Shown piece after piece: positions 37,648 to 54,205 of a DNA stretch of 64,000 bases. The stretch is from Microbulbifer variabilis ATCC 700307 (GTDB lineage Bacteria > Pseudomonadota > Gammaproteobacteria > Pseudomonadales > Cellvibrionaceae): the NCBI RefSeq assembly GCF_000380565.1, contig NZ_AQYJ01000021.1, positions 62,001 to 126,000 of the forward strand, read 5' to 3'. The translations under genes and the position numbers were made by a program. The notes below the pieces were generated by a model that saw only the letters and a list, made by a program, of their open reading frames with translations, was not told the DNA's origin and searched no databases. Position 1 is the first letter of the stretch, and each line of letters begins with the position of its first letter.

Positions 37648-38088
37648 GATGTCCCGTTTATTTAGTATTGTGAAAATGACGGGATAGGCGCTGATTATTG
37701 CGCTTATTATTATCCAATAGATACTACCTTGGCTTGGCGGGCCCCGCCATAGCTGGTGAGCGCCAGCTTTCCGGCTTACCTTTTAATTGGTCCTACTTGT
37801 CGCTTTTTGGGGTGATTAGTCAAGTAACTTTCGGCAATCTGGGTCCATAAGGCAAATATACGTGTTGAATGATATTTTTACTGGTTAATACCCTAAGCCC
37901 GTTAACCATTTTTAATGGTGATGCGATATTTTAGATTGGAATCAAGGACAAAAGAAGAAAGTCGATGACTGGAATAGGCCATTCTGCTGCATTAATTTTC
38001 CCTGTTTATCCTTAAGCGACTAAAAAGGGTTTAGGATAAACAGTTTCATTGCCGATATATAAAGAAGAGATTTGGGGATTGGTTTCTA
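37648..38088. other. Divergent promoter region (kinase / MFS)
   Basis: 441 bases between divergent genes with no coding frame. It should contain the promoters of both and possibly the LytTR binding repeats, which I could not identify by eye. Confidence 0.4.
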
Positions 38089-39420
38089 ATGAGCCAGATG
38101 TTGCCCGGGTCGAGGCTTCCCTCGAACGATATGGCTGTAAATGGTATTGGTGCTTCGGAACAATCTGCCGTGGCTCCAGGTCCTTTCAATTTGGCCGCCT
38201 TGACTTCACTGTTTTTACTTTGGGGCTTTATCACTGGTCTAAATGATGTACTGGTGCCCCACTTCAAAAATGTTTTTGAGCTGAGCTATACCCGCGCAGT
38301 ACTGGTTCAATTTTATTTTTTTGCTGCCTATTTCCTGGTATCCGTTCCAGCAGGCCTACTATTACGGCGGGTAGGTTACCAGTTAGGGTTAGTACTGGGC
38401 TTGTTAGTAGCTTGCGCGGGTTGCCTGATATTTATTCCTGCTGCGCGCCTCCAGATCTATGAAGTTTTCCTGCTGGGATTATTTGTGCTGGCTTCAGGCA
38501 TTACAGTACTTCAGGTGTCGGCAAATCCCTATGTTATTGCCCTCGGACACAGTAGCACGGCACCCAGTCGATTAAACCTTACCCAGGCATTCAACTCTTT
38601 GGGTACCACGTTGGCACCTATAGTTGGCGGAGCTGTTTTTTTTACCGCTTTTTCCATCACTTCTGATCCGGATACAGTGGTTACTCTGACTGACTTCCGT
38701 GCGCGGGAGGCAGCCCTGGTAGAGAAGCCATATTTTTGGCTGGCAGTTATCTTGTTGCTGCTTGTGGCTTTCTTTTCCTGGATACGCCTGCCCGTTATTC
38801 CAGGGCATCAATTAGCTCCCGGGGCTGAGGCTAATAAAAGTGATGTTTTCTCTATATGGCGCTTTCCGAGATTGACGTTGGGTGCGGTGGCGATTTTTGC
38901 CTATGTTGGAGCTGAGGTGGCTATAGGCAGTTTCCTGGTCAGTTTTTTTGGCGAGCCCTCAGTTGCGGAAATGCGCCCCTTAGAGGCTGCACACTTTGTC
39001 TCCTATTACTGGGGAGGTGCCATGTTAGGTCGTTTTGCCGGCGCTTTGTTATTGCGATATATACCCGCGAACAAAATGCTTGCAGTCTGTGGGTTAGGGT
39101 CGGTTGTTCTGATTGTAGCGGCAATGCTTTTCTCCGGGCTGGTGGCAGTTTGGGCGATTGTTGCTGTAGGTCTGTGTAACTCTATTATGTTTCCAACCAT
39201 TTTCAGCCTCGCTCTTCGTGGTTTAGGTAGGCATACCAGCCAGGGCAGTGGTGTGTTGTGTATGGCCATTGTCGGAGGAGCGATGATTCCGCTTATGCAG
39301 GGTGTCCTGGCTGATAATGCTGGTATTCAACTTTCATTTTTAGTGCCGATGTTGTGCTATTGCTACATCGTTTACTACGGTGCTTTTTCTCCAACTTTAC
39401 GTGGCGCGGCAGTGGAATAG
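38089..39420 (+). CDS. FucP-type MFS sugar transporter (second copy)
   Basis: 443 residues (start ATG 38089; an ATG at 38131 is an alternative). Twelve-helix carrier closely resembling the protein at 30594: [54 protein letters not shown] and [16 protein letters not shown]. It differs from the first copy in having an extra loop (SDPDTVVTLTDFRAREAALV) before the central helix. It is followed 319 bases later by the GH3 gene, consistent with uptake of the glucose released by that enzyme. Confidence 0.88.
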   Translation: MSQMLPGSRLPSNDMAVNGIGASEQSAVAPGPFNLAALTSLFLLWGFITGLNDVLVPHFKNVFELSYTRAVLVQFYFFAAYFLVSVPAGLLLRRVGYQLGLVLGLLVACAGCLIFIPAARLQIYEVFLLGLFVLASGITVLQVSANPYVIALGHSSTAPSRLNLTQAFNSLGTTLAPIVGGAVFFTAFSITSDPDTVVTLTDFRAREAALVEKPYFWLAVILLLLVAFFSWIRLPVIPGHQLAPGAEANKSDVFSIWRFPRLTLGAVAIFAYVGAEVAIGSFLVSFFGEPSVAEMRPLEAAHFVSYYWGGAMLGRFAGALLLRYIPANKMLAVCGLGSVVLIVAAMLFSGLVAVWAIVAVGLCNSIMFPTIFSLALRGLGRHTSQGSGVLCMAIVGGAMIPLMQGVLADNAGIQLSFLVPMLCYCYIVYYGAFSPTLRGAAVE

Positions 39421-39739
39421 GGTATGTCTATATTTCCACTTTGTCCGTATTTTGAACCAGTCCATCGGATTTCTATTGGCGCTTCAGGTCAAGTATTGCA
39501 CTTTGGTTGAATTCATCCTTTTCAGGCGGTTTCTGGTTAGAGTGGGTTGTTAAAAGTTGTCAGATATTTACCTGTTTGTATTTTGGACATTCTGTAATTA
39601 TCCAGAGCCGATAAATTTATAAAAGTAATAAAATTAGCCTGTTTCCAATTTTCTAAAATTGAGCTTGAAGCCCGCAATACCAGTGGGTAGCTGGAAAATA
39701 GTAGCTGGTTAACAAGATAGGAAAACTTGGGAGTTATCT
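39421..39739. other. Intergenic region before GH3 gene
   Basis: 319 bases, AT-rich, with no coding frame or terminator identified. It presumably holds a promoter for the GH3 gene. Confidence 0.35.
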
Positions 39740-42322
39740 GTGAAATTTAGTAAAAATTTTTCACTGGGTATTGTGCTCTGTGCGTCAGTATTTGCTGGTT
39801 GCCAACAGCAGAATAATGAGAGCCAGGCAAGAAAAGGTGAATCCCTGGTAAGTGATGGCGGTGGCAATCTCGAGAACTGGCCTGTACTTGCACCAGCGTT
39901 CATACGTGATGAAAAACTGGAAGCGCGTATTAATGAAATAATGTCTCGCATGTCTCTGGAGGAAAAAGTAGGCCAGTTAATTCAGGCGGAAATTCGCCAT
40001 GTAACCCCAGAAGATGTGAAGAACTATCACTTGGGCTCGGTACTCAATGGTGGCGGTGCCTTCCCGAACAATGACAAGTTTGCTACTCCCCAGGATTGGC
40101 TGGCACTCTCGGATGCTTTCTTTGAGGCGTCTATGGACACCTCCGATGGCGGTGTCGCTATTCCTCTGATTTGGGGTTCCGATGCGGTTCACGGTCACAA
40201 TAATGTAATTGGCGCTACCCTGTTTCCTCACAATATTGGCTTAGGTGCTGCCCGGGATCCAGATTTGATCGAGCGTATCGGTCGTGCGACAGCTCGCGAG
40301 GTCGCTGTTACTGGAATTGACTGGACCTTTGCACCAACAGTTGCAGTTGTTCGCGATGATCGCTGGGGACGAACTTACGAAAGCTACTCTGAAGATCCTG
40401 TGCTAGTTGCCGATTATGCGAAAGCTATGGTTAATGGGCTACAAGGAATAAAAAGCAGCGTGGGTTTTTTGCGCGGTGAGAACCTGGTAGCCACTGCCAA
40501 GCACTTTGTCGGTGATGGTGGTACTACCCGAGGAATAGACCGGGGTGATAATGCGGTACCCGAGCGTGAACTGGCTGAGGTGCACGCGGCTGGTTACCTG
40601 ACGGCGCTCCCCGCGGGTGTGCAGACTGTGATGGCTTCTTTTAACAGTTGGAATGGTGAGAAGTTGCATGGCCACAAGTATCTGCTGACAGATGTCCTGA
40701 AAGGGCGTTTGGGCTTTGATGGCTTTGTTGTAGGCGACTGGAATGGCCACAGCTTTGTGCCAGGTTGTACCTTGGAGAGCTGTGCCGCAGCAATTAATGC
40801 CGGTCTGGATATGTTTATGGTTCCGGCAGACTGGAAAGCGCTCTACAAGAATACGCTTACTCAAGCCAAGAGCGGTGAAATTCAGCCTGAGCGTCTAGAA
40901 GATGCGGTGCGTCGTATCTTGCGAGTGAAGCTTCGCGCAGGCCTATTTGAGCGTAACATGCCGTTGGCTGGTAAAGGTGGCATTTTAGGAAATAATGAGC
41001 ATCGCGCGATTGCCCGGGAGGCGGTGCGCAAATCTCTGGTGTTGTTAAAAAACAATGAACAGCTACTGCCGTTGGCTGCCAACCAGAATGTGCTCGTGGT
41101 GGGAGACGGGGCGGACAACCTTTCCAAGCAAAGTGGTGGTTGGACTATCTCCTGGCAGGGAACTGGAAATACCCGAGCTGATTTTCCCGGAGCAACCTCG
41201 ATTTATGAAGGGATTGCTTTGGCAGTAAAAGCGGCTGGTGGTGAAGCTATCCTGAGTGTGGATGGATCTTTCGGGGCTGATACCTTTGCAAATGGCAAGC
41301 CACCTGGAGTAGCGATCGTCGTTTATGGTGAGGATCCCTATGCAGAGTGGCACGGAGATATCACCAATATTGAATACCAGCGCGGCGGTAAAAAAGATTT
41401 GGCACTACTGAAAAAACTTCGTGAGCAAGAAGTGTCGATAGTCAGTGTTTTCTTGTCTGGACGTCCACTATGGGTGAATAAGGAGCTAAATGTGTCAGAT
41501 GCCTTTGTAGCGGCGTGGTTGCCGGGCTCAGAGGGCGCGGGTGTAGCAGATGTATTGTTCAGGGGAGAAAATGGTGAGGTGCGCTATGACTTTACTGGCA
41601 AACTACCTTTTAGCTGGCCTGTGTATATTAACCAAGCCGTTCTCAATCCTTACCAGGAACACTATGAGCCACTTTTCTCGTTGGGTTATGGTTTAACAGC
41701 TAGAGAGGAGTCTCTGGTGAGTAATGAATTGCCTGAAGTCAGTGAAAATTTTGCTGGGGGAGTCCTTGAAGATGCCTGGTTAATGGTTTCCCGTCCCAGG
41801 GCTCCCTGGGTATTGAATATCGTTGAAAGGGATTCCAAGACAGTTCCAGTCACGGGTAATTACGCAGCTAGTGACGATGATGAAAATGTCGTTGTTACCT
41901 CAATTGACATGTCCTCTCAGGAGGATGCCCGTCTGATCAAGTGGAAAGGTTTACGTCCTGGAGCCGTAGAGTTGTCTGCAGAATATATGCAGAACCTGAA
42001 TATTTACCTGGAGGAAAAATCTGCTCTTAGCCTAAATATCCGGGTTGACCGGGAGGTGAAAAAGCCGGTATTTGCCGGGATGACTTGTGGTGAGGGCTGT
42101 ATTGCCAAGGTACCTTTACATTCTGCCTTGAAAACCATGCCTCTGAAAGACTGGACTCGTATCTCTGTGGACCTGCAGTGTTTTGCTAATGCGGGCGCTG
42201 ACTTTGGAAAAATTTTCAGTGTTTTCCGCTTGGAAAGTGAAGGCGCTATGGAAATTGCGGTGGCCAATGTGAAATTGATTCCAGAAGCGGCAAAAACTGC
42301 AACTGTTCAGTGTAAAAGTTAA
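39740..42322 (+). CDS. GH3 exo-beta-glucosidase lipoprotein (ExoP type)
   Basis: 860 residues, GTG start with GGGAG seven bases upstream. The lipoprotein signal ends at FAGC (FSLGIVLCASVFAGC). The GH3 N-domain has MSLEEKVGQLIQAEI, GSDAVHGHNNVIGATLFPHN and the nucleophile Asp333 in GFVVGDWNGH. The (alpha/beta)6 second domain follows (KNNEQLLPLAANQNVLVVG). The last ~180 residues form a beta-jelly-roll-like domain typical of ExoP-type marine enzymes, which release glucose from beta-1,3/1,4-glucans. It acts at the cell envelope and fits a laminarin-type pathway with the neighbouring transporters. Confidence 0.93.
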   Translation: MKFSKNFSLGIVLCASVFAGCQQQNNESQARKGESLVSDGGGNLENWPVLAPAFIRDEKLEARINEIMSRMSLEEKVGQLIQAEIRHVTPEDVKNYHLGSVLNGGGAFPNNDKFATPQDWLALSDAFFEASMDTSDGGVAIPLIWGSDAVHGHNNVIGATLFPHNIGLGAARDPDLIERIGRATAREVAVTGIDWTFAPTVAVVRDDRWGRTYESYSEDPVLVADYAKAMVNGLQGIKSSVGFLRGENLVATAKHFVGDGGTTRGIDRGDNAVPERELAEVHAAGYLTALPAGVQTVMASFNSWNGEKLHGHKYLLTDVLKGRLGFDGFVVGDWNGHSFVPGCTLESCAAAINAGLDMFMVPADWKALYKNTLTQAKSGEIQPERLEDAVRRILRVKLRAGLFERNMPLAGKGGILGNNEHRAIAREAVRKSLVLLKNNEQLLPLAANQNVLVVGDGADNLSKQSGGWTISWQGTGNTRADFPGATSIYEGIALAVKAAGGEAILSVDGSFGADTFANGKPPGVAIVVYGEDPYAEWHGDITNIEYQRGGKKDLALLKKLREQEVSIVSVFLSGRPLWVNKELNVSDAFVAAWLPGSEGAGVADVLFRGENGEVRYDFTGKLPFSWPVYINQAVLNPYQEHYEPLFSLGYGLTAREESLVSNELPEVSENFAGGVLEDAWLMVSRPRAPWVLNIVERDSKTVPVTGNYAASDDDENVVVTSIDMSSQEDARLIKWKGLRPGAVELSAEYMQNLNIYLEEKSALSLNIRVDREVKKPVFAGMTCGEGCIAKVPLHSALKTMPLKDWTRISVDLQCFANAGADFGKIFSVFRLESEGAMEIAVANVKLIPEAAKTATVQCKS

Positions 42323-42777
42323 TAGCGAGATATTTGAGGGGGTCAAGTAGGTTCAATAAAATGGACTGGTTCAGGCCAAATCTGAACTACTACAAATAAA
42401 AGCTTGATTCCCTTCAGAGATTTTGAAAGCCCGCATTCAACTCTGAGGTGCATCACCCTCTAGGCCGCTGTAGCACTCGCATTGTCTTCCATAATCTGTC
42501 GAGGAGTTTTATAACCTCAGTGGTTCAACCATGGAAGATGCACTTTACGAAATTGAATCAACAATTAAATTTGTCAAAGTAACCTTGGGGAGCCGATCCC
42601 CAGAGTAAACAACCATCCTTGACAATTTTTCCTGCTAGCCCATTAACCTCCTAAATGCCGTCAAGGCTTTCAGGAAAGCTTTTTCATGTTCTCCAGCTAC
42701 AAGGAGTATCAGTAAGTCCCTGAGTCAGGGGCGCGTCAGCGCCCCAGGAACATCGGGTTACCACCCTGTGAGAGTGA
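42323..42777. pseudogene. Region with possible transposase relic (minus strand)
   Basis: 455 bases without a long frame. On the minus strand at about 42475-42560 the translation LNH-stop-GYKTPRQIMEDNASATAA-stop resembles the C-terminal end of an IS3-type transposase (GYKTPRQ motif). It is interrupted by a stop and has no N-terminal part. Treat as a weak relic only. Confidence 0.25.
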
Positions 42778-45769
<2,992 letters not shown>

Positions 45770-46176
45770 GGAACCTCTGATTAACGAAGCATTTTTCTAG
45801 AATTAAGCTGAATCACTTATAAAACTCACTTTTTTACGCGCAAACGCTTAATTTTCGCGTACTAGCTCCCTGATTTTTCACCAGAAGTCCTCAATAGGCG
45901 AATCACGGGCGCCCCCCCTAGGCAGCCAAGTATTTTTTCCCTATTAGTAAGTAAGTGAAGCCTGCGAACAAGCACAGCCGCTCAGTATTTTTTACCAGTC
46001 CTCGATAGCGGACCTTGTCATAACCCAATACCCGCTTGATGTAGCGAAAGGGGTGCTCGACCTTCGCTCTTATCTGCGCCTTGATCTTTTCCGCAAGGCG
46101 CGACTGTGGAACTAAAGTGTCCATTTCTTCAAGGAATTTTTCCCTACGGGTCTTGCGGCGCTTATTCAGAGGTTCC
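45770..46176. mobile_element. Internally deleted IS5-type element (~0.4 kb)
   Basis: Bounded by inverted repeats: GGAACCTCTGA at 45770 and its complement TCAGAGGTTCC ending at 46176, with flanking TAA/TTA. Only ~400 bases remain of an IS that would normally be about 0.9-1.5 kb, with a fused transposase remnant inside. Non-autonomous but potentially mobilisable. Confidence 0.7.
45918..46169 (-). pseudogene. IS5-family transposase, N- and C-terminal parts fused by deletion
   Basis: The minus-strand frame begins just inside the inverted repeat with NKRRKTRREKFLEE and continues through MDTLVPQSRL, the usual IS5 N-terminus. It then jumps to AEKIKAQIRAKVEHPFRYIKRVLGYDKVRYRGLVKN, the C-terminal DDE region. 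The central catalytic aspartates are missing. The nearest ATG is at 46124. Inactive. Confidence 0.7.
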
Positions 46177-46387
46177 TTAAATCAATATCTAATATGGCAT
46201 AACAACGTCAGTTCGAACTGTTTACGAATATCTTAAGCTCTGTGGAGGGGGTACGCTAAAGAAATCTGCCTAACAGGCCTGTGAGCAAAACACAATTCCT
46301 GCATGAATTAATTTAATATGTAGTGTAAATGCTCATAAAAAATAAAAGCATGATTATGTTGGAGGTTGGTAATCTTCTGTTTGTGTA

Positions 46388-47012
46388 TGTTAATCGTTCC
46401 TACTCAAACCATTACTTTCCAAGCAGAAGATTACACCTGATTTTGTGATCGGACACCGGGTAACAGCGGGGGTGCCTATAAAAACGATCACGTAGATATA
46501 GAAATTACTAAAGATCGTGGCGACGGCTTCAATGTTGGCTGGATTGATCAGGGAGAGTGGCTTGCCTACAAAAATTTACAAATACCCAGCACAGGAAACT
46601 ACAAAGTTCATATGCGTGTTTCCAGTCCCTCAGGTGCCACAGTATCTGTTGATTTAAACGGTGTGCAATGTATTGGATCGAGCCGTCACCCCCAATACCG
46701 GCCGTTGGCTGGCAGAAATGGCTGACTATCGAATTCACCGCCAAAATAGAGGCGGGTAATTATAATTTACGCGTTTATGCAGAGTTTGGAGGTTGGAGTT
46801 TCAATTGGATCGAAATAATTGCCATAGACTTTAAGAGTCTTGTGTCGGCCGACGAGCTCAATAGTACCGATAGCAGCAGCTGGAGTTTCTAAACCAATTA
46901 TGGTGGTTGCGAGATACAGTATTACACTAACGGGCAGAATGTGACGATTCAATATGATCGCGCTGTGGGTTGTAAGGTACTGGCAATCGAAGCCGGATAA
47001 GAGGAGCACAAC
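46388..47012 (+). pseudogene. Decayed CBM6-GH16 beta-glucanase
   Basis: The conceptual translation begins LIVPTQTITFQAEDYT, then an in-frame TGA at 46439. It continues as a CBM6 domain (GDGFNVGWIDQGEWLAYKN, PSTGNYKVHMRVSSPSG) in the same frame. Around 46665-46720 two frameshifts occur (VTPNTGRW in one frame, WQKWLTIEFTAKIEAGN in the next), after which CBM6 ends GGWSFNWIEI. The GH16 catalytic domain starts (SADELNSTDSSSWSF), is hit by a TAA at 46890, continues as NYGGCEIQYYTNGQNVTIQ and fades after LAIEAG. Two stops and two frameshifts in 600 bases, and the catalytic Glu region is gone. Confidence 0.75.
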
Positions 47013-47229
47013 AATTAGAATTGCTGATAGGGGCCGTGACCTTCAACTCCTTTTCCAGTGGAATGGTGGGGGTGGCGACGACGGAATATCGTCGGCTTAA
47101 TGAAGGTGAAGTCAGTAAAGGAATTTGCTTCTGTTGAGGTGGGTTAGTGGTTTAACGGTTATGGTGGGTCCTCACTTTCTGCCCGGGTAGGTATACTGTT
47201 GCGGATTTTACTTCCAGGCTTTCCTGTCA
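47013..47229. other. Right junction of the accessory block, before tilS
   Basis: 217 bases between the GH16 relic and tilS with no supported coding frame. It should hold the tilS promoter. Confidence 0.4.
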
Positions 47230-48540
47230 GTGACAATTTCAACTTACCAAAAACGGCTACCAGAGCTTATCCAAGCTTCGCTGCAGTGCTATCCCGCACA
47301 GGGGCGTCTTTGGGTGGGGTTCTCTGGTGGCCTCGACTCCACTGTGCTTCTTCACGTATTGCATAAATGTGAGATTCCGGTGCTGGCTGTGCATGTACAC
47401 CATGGTCTTAGTGAAAGCGCGGACAGCTGGCAGGCCCATTGTCAGGCATTTTCCAATGGGCTAAATATCCCTTTTACAGCGCTTCGCGTGGCAGTAGATA
47501 AGAAGGGTGGTGGGCTTGAGCAGGGCGCACGCCTGGCCCGTTATCGTGCCTTTGGCGATGTCATGTCCCCAGGTGATCAAATTTTGCTCGGTCATCATGG
47601 GGATGATCAGGCGGAGACCTTCTTGCTTCGCTTACTGCGAGGTGCCGGTGTGCTCGGGCTTGCTGGTATGGCCAAATGGCGCCCATTGGGGAGTGGCGCA
47701 TCCCTGCTTAGACCTCTGCTTAAGGTTGGTCGGGCTGAACTGGAGGATTGGGCCCGGGAGCATAACCTCAGTTGGATTGATGATGAAAGCAACAGTGATG
47801 AAGGCCTGGATCGCAATTTCTTACGTCATCGCATCATGGCTCCGCTTGGTGAGCGCTGGTCGGTTAGGCAGAGGGTTGCTCAGGCTGTGGATAACCTCAG
47901 GGAATCCGTCGAGCTGTTACAGGAGTTGGCACTTGCTGACCTGAATACATGTGACCTAAAGCGAGAGCGTTTAGGCGAAAGCCTGTCCCTGAAAGTATTT
48001 TCCGCCTTGAGTATGGCGAGACGTAAGAACCTGTTGCGATACTGGGTTCAACGCCAGGGGGGGATGCCACCAGAATCTGTCTCGCTGCAAGAGGCTCTGG
48101 CGCAAGTGAGTGGTGCAGCACAGGACGCCCAGTTGGTTGTGCATTTGGGGGGGCAGGTAGTGAGGCGATATCAAGACCGGCTTTACCTGACCCCGAAGCT
48201 GGCTCCTCTATCTTCCTGTAAGAATACTCTTTTGGCTTGGGATGGTATTTCCAGCCTTGCGCTGCCAGGAGGGACGGTATTGGAGCCGGTGACAGGGTGG
48301 CCGCAGGCAGATTACCTGGTGCGCTATCGCAGCGGTGGAGAACGCGCACTGCCAATAGATCGTACCCATTCCCAAACTCTCAAAAAGATTCTGCAAGAGC
48401 GGGGCTTGGAACCCTGGCTGCGCGACAGGGTGCCACTGGTATACAGGGGAGAGGAGTTGGTGGCTGTTGCCGGGCTCTTTTCCTGTAAAGTAAATAGCGA
48501 TATCCCCGATCGGCCTCCAAGCTGGCGGTTTTTCGATTGA
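47230..48540 (+). CDS. tilS: tRNA(Ile)-lysidine synthase
   Basis: 436 residues with a GTG start. The N-terminal PP-loop ATPase has VGFSGGLDSTVLLHVL (P-loop), AVHVHHGLSESAD, and LGHHGDDQAETFLLRLLRG. The C-terminal TilS domains follow (VRYRSGGERALPIDRTHSQTLKKILQERG). It converts cytidine 34 of the tRNA-Ile CAU anticodon to lysidine and is essential. Its usual upstream neighbour accA is 17 kb away here; pyrG follows in the normal order. Confidence 0.96.
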   Translation: MTISTYQKRLPELIQASLQCYPAQGRLWVGFSGGLDSTVLLHVLHKCEIPVLAVHVHHGLSESADSWQAHCQAFSNGLNIPFTALRVAVDKKGGGLEQGARLARYRAFGDVMSPGDQILLGHHGDDQAETFLLRLLRGAGVLGLAGMAKWRPLGSGASLLRPLLKVGRAELEDWAREHNLSWIDDESNSDEGLDRNFLRHRIMAPLGERWSVRQRVAQAVDNLRESVELLQELALADLNTCDLKRERLGESLSLKVFSALSMARRKNLLRYWVQRQGGMPPESVSLQEALAQVSGAAQDAQLVVHLGGQVVRRYQDRLYLTPKLAPLSSCKNTLLAWDGISSLALPGGTVLEPVTGWPQADYLVRYRSGGERALPIDRTHSQTLKKILQERGLEPWLRDRVPLVYRGEELVAVAGLFSCKVNSDIPDRPPSWRFFD

Positions 48541-48653
48541 GTGGGAAGGGGTTTTCTGCTACTCTGGCGCCCCGTCTCAAAGGCACCGGGAGAAGCTGGA
48601 TTATCCGCCCGGGCCAGCCCTGTAAGCTCGACATTCATCGAGCGCTCAACTGA

Positions 48654-50300
<1,647 letters not shown>

Positions 50301-50338
50301 TCAGTAATTCCATCCCCGGCGCCTGTGGCTGGGGGTGA

Positions 50339-51202
<864 letters not shown>

Positions 51203-51217
51203 AAAAGAGAGTTTTTT

Positions 51218-51238
51218 GCGCGCCCTGATCGGGCGCGC
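51218..51238. terminator. GC stem-loop after kdsA
   Basis: Perfect eight-base stem GCGCGCCC / GGGCGCGC with a TGATC loop, 15 bases after the kdsA stop. The T-run precedes rather than follows it on the plus strand, so a classic terminator is uncertain. Confidence 0.5.
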
Positions 51239-51344
51239 GGCACTTTCCCCTCTGCTATTTAGCTTTAGTGCTGTAGCAAAAGTGCATAACGTCTGATTTA
51301 CGAAAACCTATTTTCAGTAAGTACCAATACGGAGCCCATTGTAA

Positions 51345-52631
<1,287 letters not shown>

Positions 52632-52652
52632 TCAATATTTGAATCGCACATT

Positions 52653-52682
52653 GATATTGCAGAGGACTTCCTCTGCAATATC
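52653..52682 (+). terminator. Stem-loop between eno and ftsB
   Basis: A 13-bp perfect stem (GATATTGCAGAGG / CCTCTGCAATATC, loop ACTT) lies 21 bases after eno. No U-run follows, so it may be an mRNA-stabilising or attenuating hairpin rather than a full terminator. Confidence 0.6.
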
Positions 52683-52716
52683 TATAATACGAACAAGCGA
52701 AATATCGTAATCTCGT

Positions 52717-53004
52717 ATGAAATGGCTGCTGGCAATTCTCACTATCATTCTGCTTACCACCCAATATCGACTTTGGGTTGGTGGAGGCAGTCTCGCCGAA
52801 GTTACCCGTCTTAAACGACAACTCGACCAGCAACAGGAAAAAAATGCTGCTCTCGCTCGGGAAAATCGTCAGCTATTGAGGGAAGTAAGGAGCCTCAAAG
52901 TGGGCACCGATGGTGTTGAGGCTAAAGCACGCTATGACCTGGGACTCATAAAAGAGGGGGAAACCCTTTTTATCTTCCTGGATTCGGAAGAGGGTAAAAA
53001 GTGA
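52717..53004 (+). CDS. ftsB: Cell division protein FtsB
   Basis: 95 residues: one N-terminal transmembrane helix (LLAILTIILLTTQYRLWV) followed by a coiled coil (LKRQLDQQQEKNAALARENRQLLREV) and the conserved ARYDLGLIKEGETLFIF end. It forms the FtsQBL complex at the divisome in the periplasm. It overlaps ispD, as in related genomes. Confidence 0.93.
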   Translation: MKWLLAILTIILLTTQYRLWVGGGSLAEVTRLKRQLDQQQEKNAALARENRQLLREVRSLKVGTDGVEAKARYDLGLIKEGETLFIFLDSEEGKK

Positions 53005-53720
53005 TTACAGATTATTGGGTGATTGTACCCGCTGCGGGAATTGGCAAACGCATGGGCGCGGATCGGCCAAAGCAATATCTGCCTTTGCTTGGGCAACCCC
53101 TGTTATCCCTAACCTTACGTAATATTTTAAGTTGGCCCGGGCTCGCTGGAATTGTCGTAGCCCTTTCTGGTGATGATCAACTCTTCCAGCACTTGAGGGA
53201 AGCGGAGCATCCATTCGTGCACACTGTTACCGGTGGTGCTGAGCGTTCTGATTCTGTTCTTGCTGCATTAGAGTTTCTTTCTGAACGGGAATTGGCTGAT
53301 ACCCCTGTGCTGGTTCACGATGCTGCACGCCCCTGCGTGACCCTGGATGACATTAGCGCACTTCTGGATGAGAGTGTTTCCCCTATGGCTCTCCTGGCAA
53401 GACCTGCCAGTGATACGGTAAAGCGCGGTCATGAATCCAGTGGTGTGCCCTGTGTGGAGCAAACTCTTGACCGCACACAGATATGGTTGGCACAGACACC
53501 CCAGCGCGCCCCATTGGGAGTGTTGTATTCCTGTCTTAATCGCGCGCTGGAGCAAGGTGAAGCGGTGACGGATGAGGCGAGTGCACTTGAGACTTTTGGC
53601 CACTCGCCGCAACTTGTTGAGGGGCAGGGCGATAACATTAAAGTGACCCATCCTTCGGACATCATGGTAGCTGAGGCCATACTCCGCCTGCGTTATGCAC
53701 CCACTGAGGATAAACGATAG
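53001..53720 (+). CDS. ispD: 2-C-methyl-D-erythritol 4-phosphate cytidylyltransferase
   Basis: 239 residues, GTG start overlapping the ftsB stop. CTP-binding N-terminus [23 protein letters not shown] and [16 protein letters not shown] are diagnostic. Second step after DXP reductoisomerase in the MEP isoprenoid pathway; the product feeds IspE, then IspF. Confidence 0.96.
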   Translation: MITDYWVIVPAAGIGKRMGADRPKQYLPLLGQPLLSLTLRNILSWPGLAGIVVALSGDDQLFQHLREAEHPFVHTVTGGAERSDSVLAALEFLSERELADTPVLVHDAARPCVTLDDISALLDESVSPMALLARPASDTVKRGHESSGVPCVEQTLDRTQIWLAQTPQRAPLGVLYSCLNRALEQGEAVTDEASALETFGHSPQLVEGQGDNIKVTHPSDIMVAEAILRLRYAPTEDKR

Positions 53721-54205
53721 TGAGTTTTCGAATTGGTCAGGGCTTTGATGTACATGCATTCTGCCCTGGCGATCATGTTGTGCTTGGTGGGGTAAAAATT
53801 CCCCATACGTTTGGCTTACAGGCCCATTCAGATGGGGATGTGCTTTTACACGCCCTAGCAGATGCTCTACTTGGAGCTCTGGCCCTTGGAGATATTGGTT
53901 ACCACTTTCCTGATACGGATAAACGCTATGCGGGTGCTGATAGTCGCACATTGCTGCGGCATGTCCTGTCCTTGGTTAATAGTAAGGGTTATCGTTTGGT
54001 GAATGTGGATACCACCCTGATTGCCCAGGCCCCCAAGATGGCACCATATATCCAGTCCATGCGAGAAAATATTGCCGGGGATTGTGATGTGGATGTTGAG
54101 AGCATCAGTGTAAAAGCCACAACCACTGAAAAGCTTGGTTTCACTGGGCGTGGAGAGGGAATTGCTGCTCAGGCTGTGGTATTGCTAGAGAATAGCCATG
54201 CCTGA
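53720..54205 (+). CDS. ispF: 2-C-methyl-D-erythritol 2,4-cyclodiphosphate synthase
   Basis: 161 residues, GTG start sharing its G with the ispD stop. The metal-binding GQGFDVHAF and [21 protein letters not shown] motifs are intact. A trimeric enzyme of the MEP pathway. It overlaps truD by eight bases. Confidence 0.97.
   Translation: MSFRIGQGFDVHAFCPGDHVVLGGVKIPHTFGLQAHSDGDVLLHALADALLGALALGDIGYHFPDTDKRYAGADSRTLLRHVLSLVNSKGYRLVNVDTTLIAQAPKMAPYIQSMRENIAGDCDVDVESISVKATTTEKLGFTGRGEGIAAQAVVLLENSHA

Noticed and set aside
51218..51238. Classic rho-independent terminator after kdsA
   Set aside because: The stem is perfect but there is no T-run after it on the plus strand, so I list it only as a stem-loop with moderate confidence.
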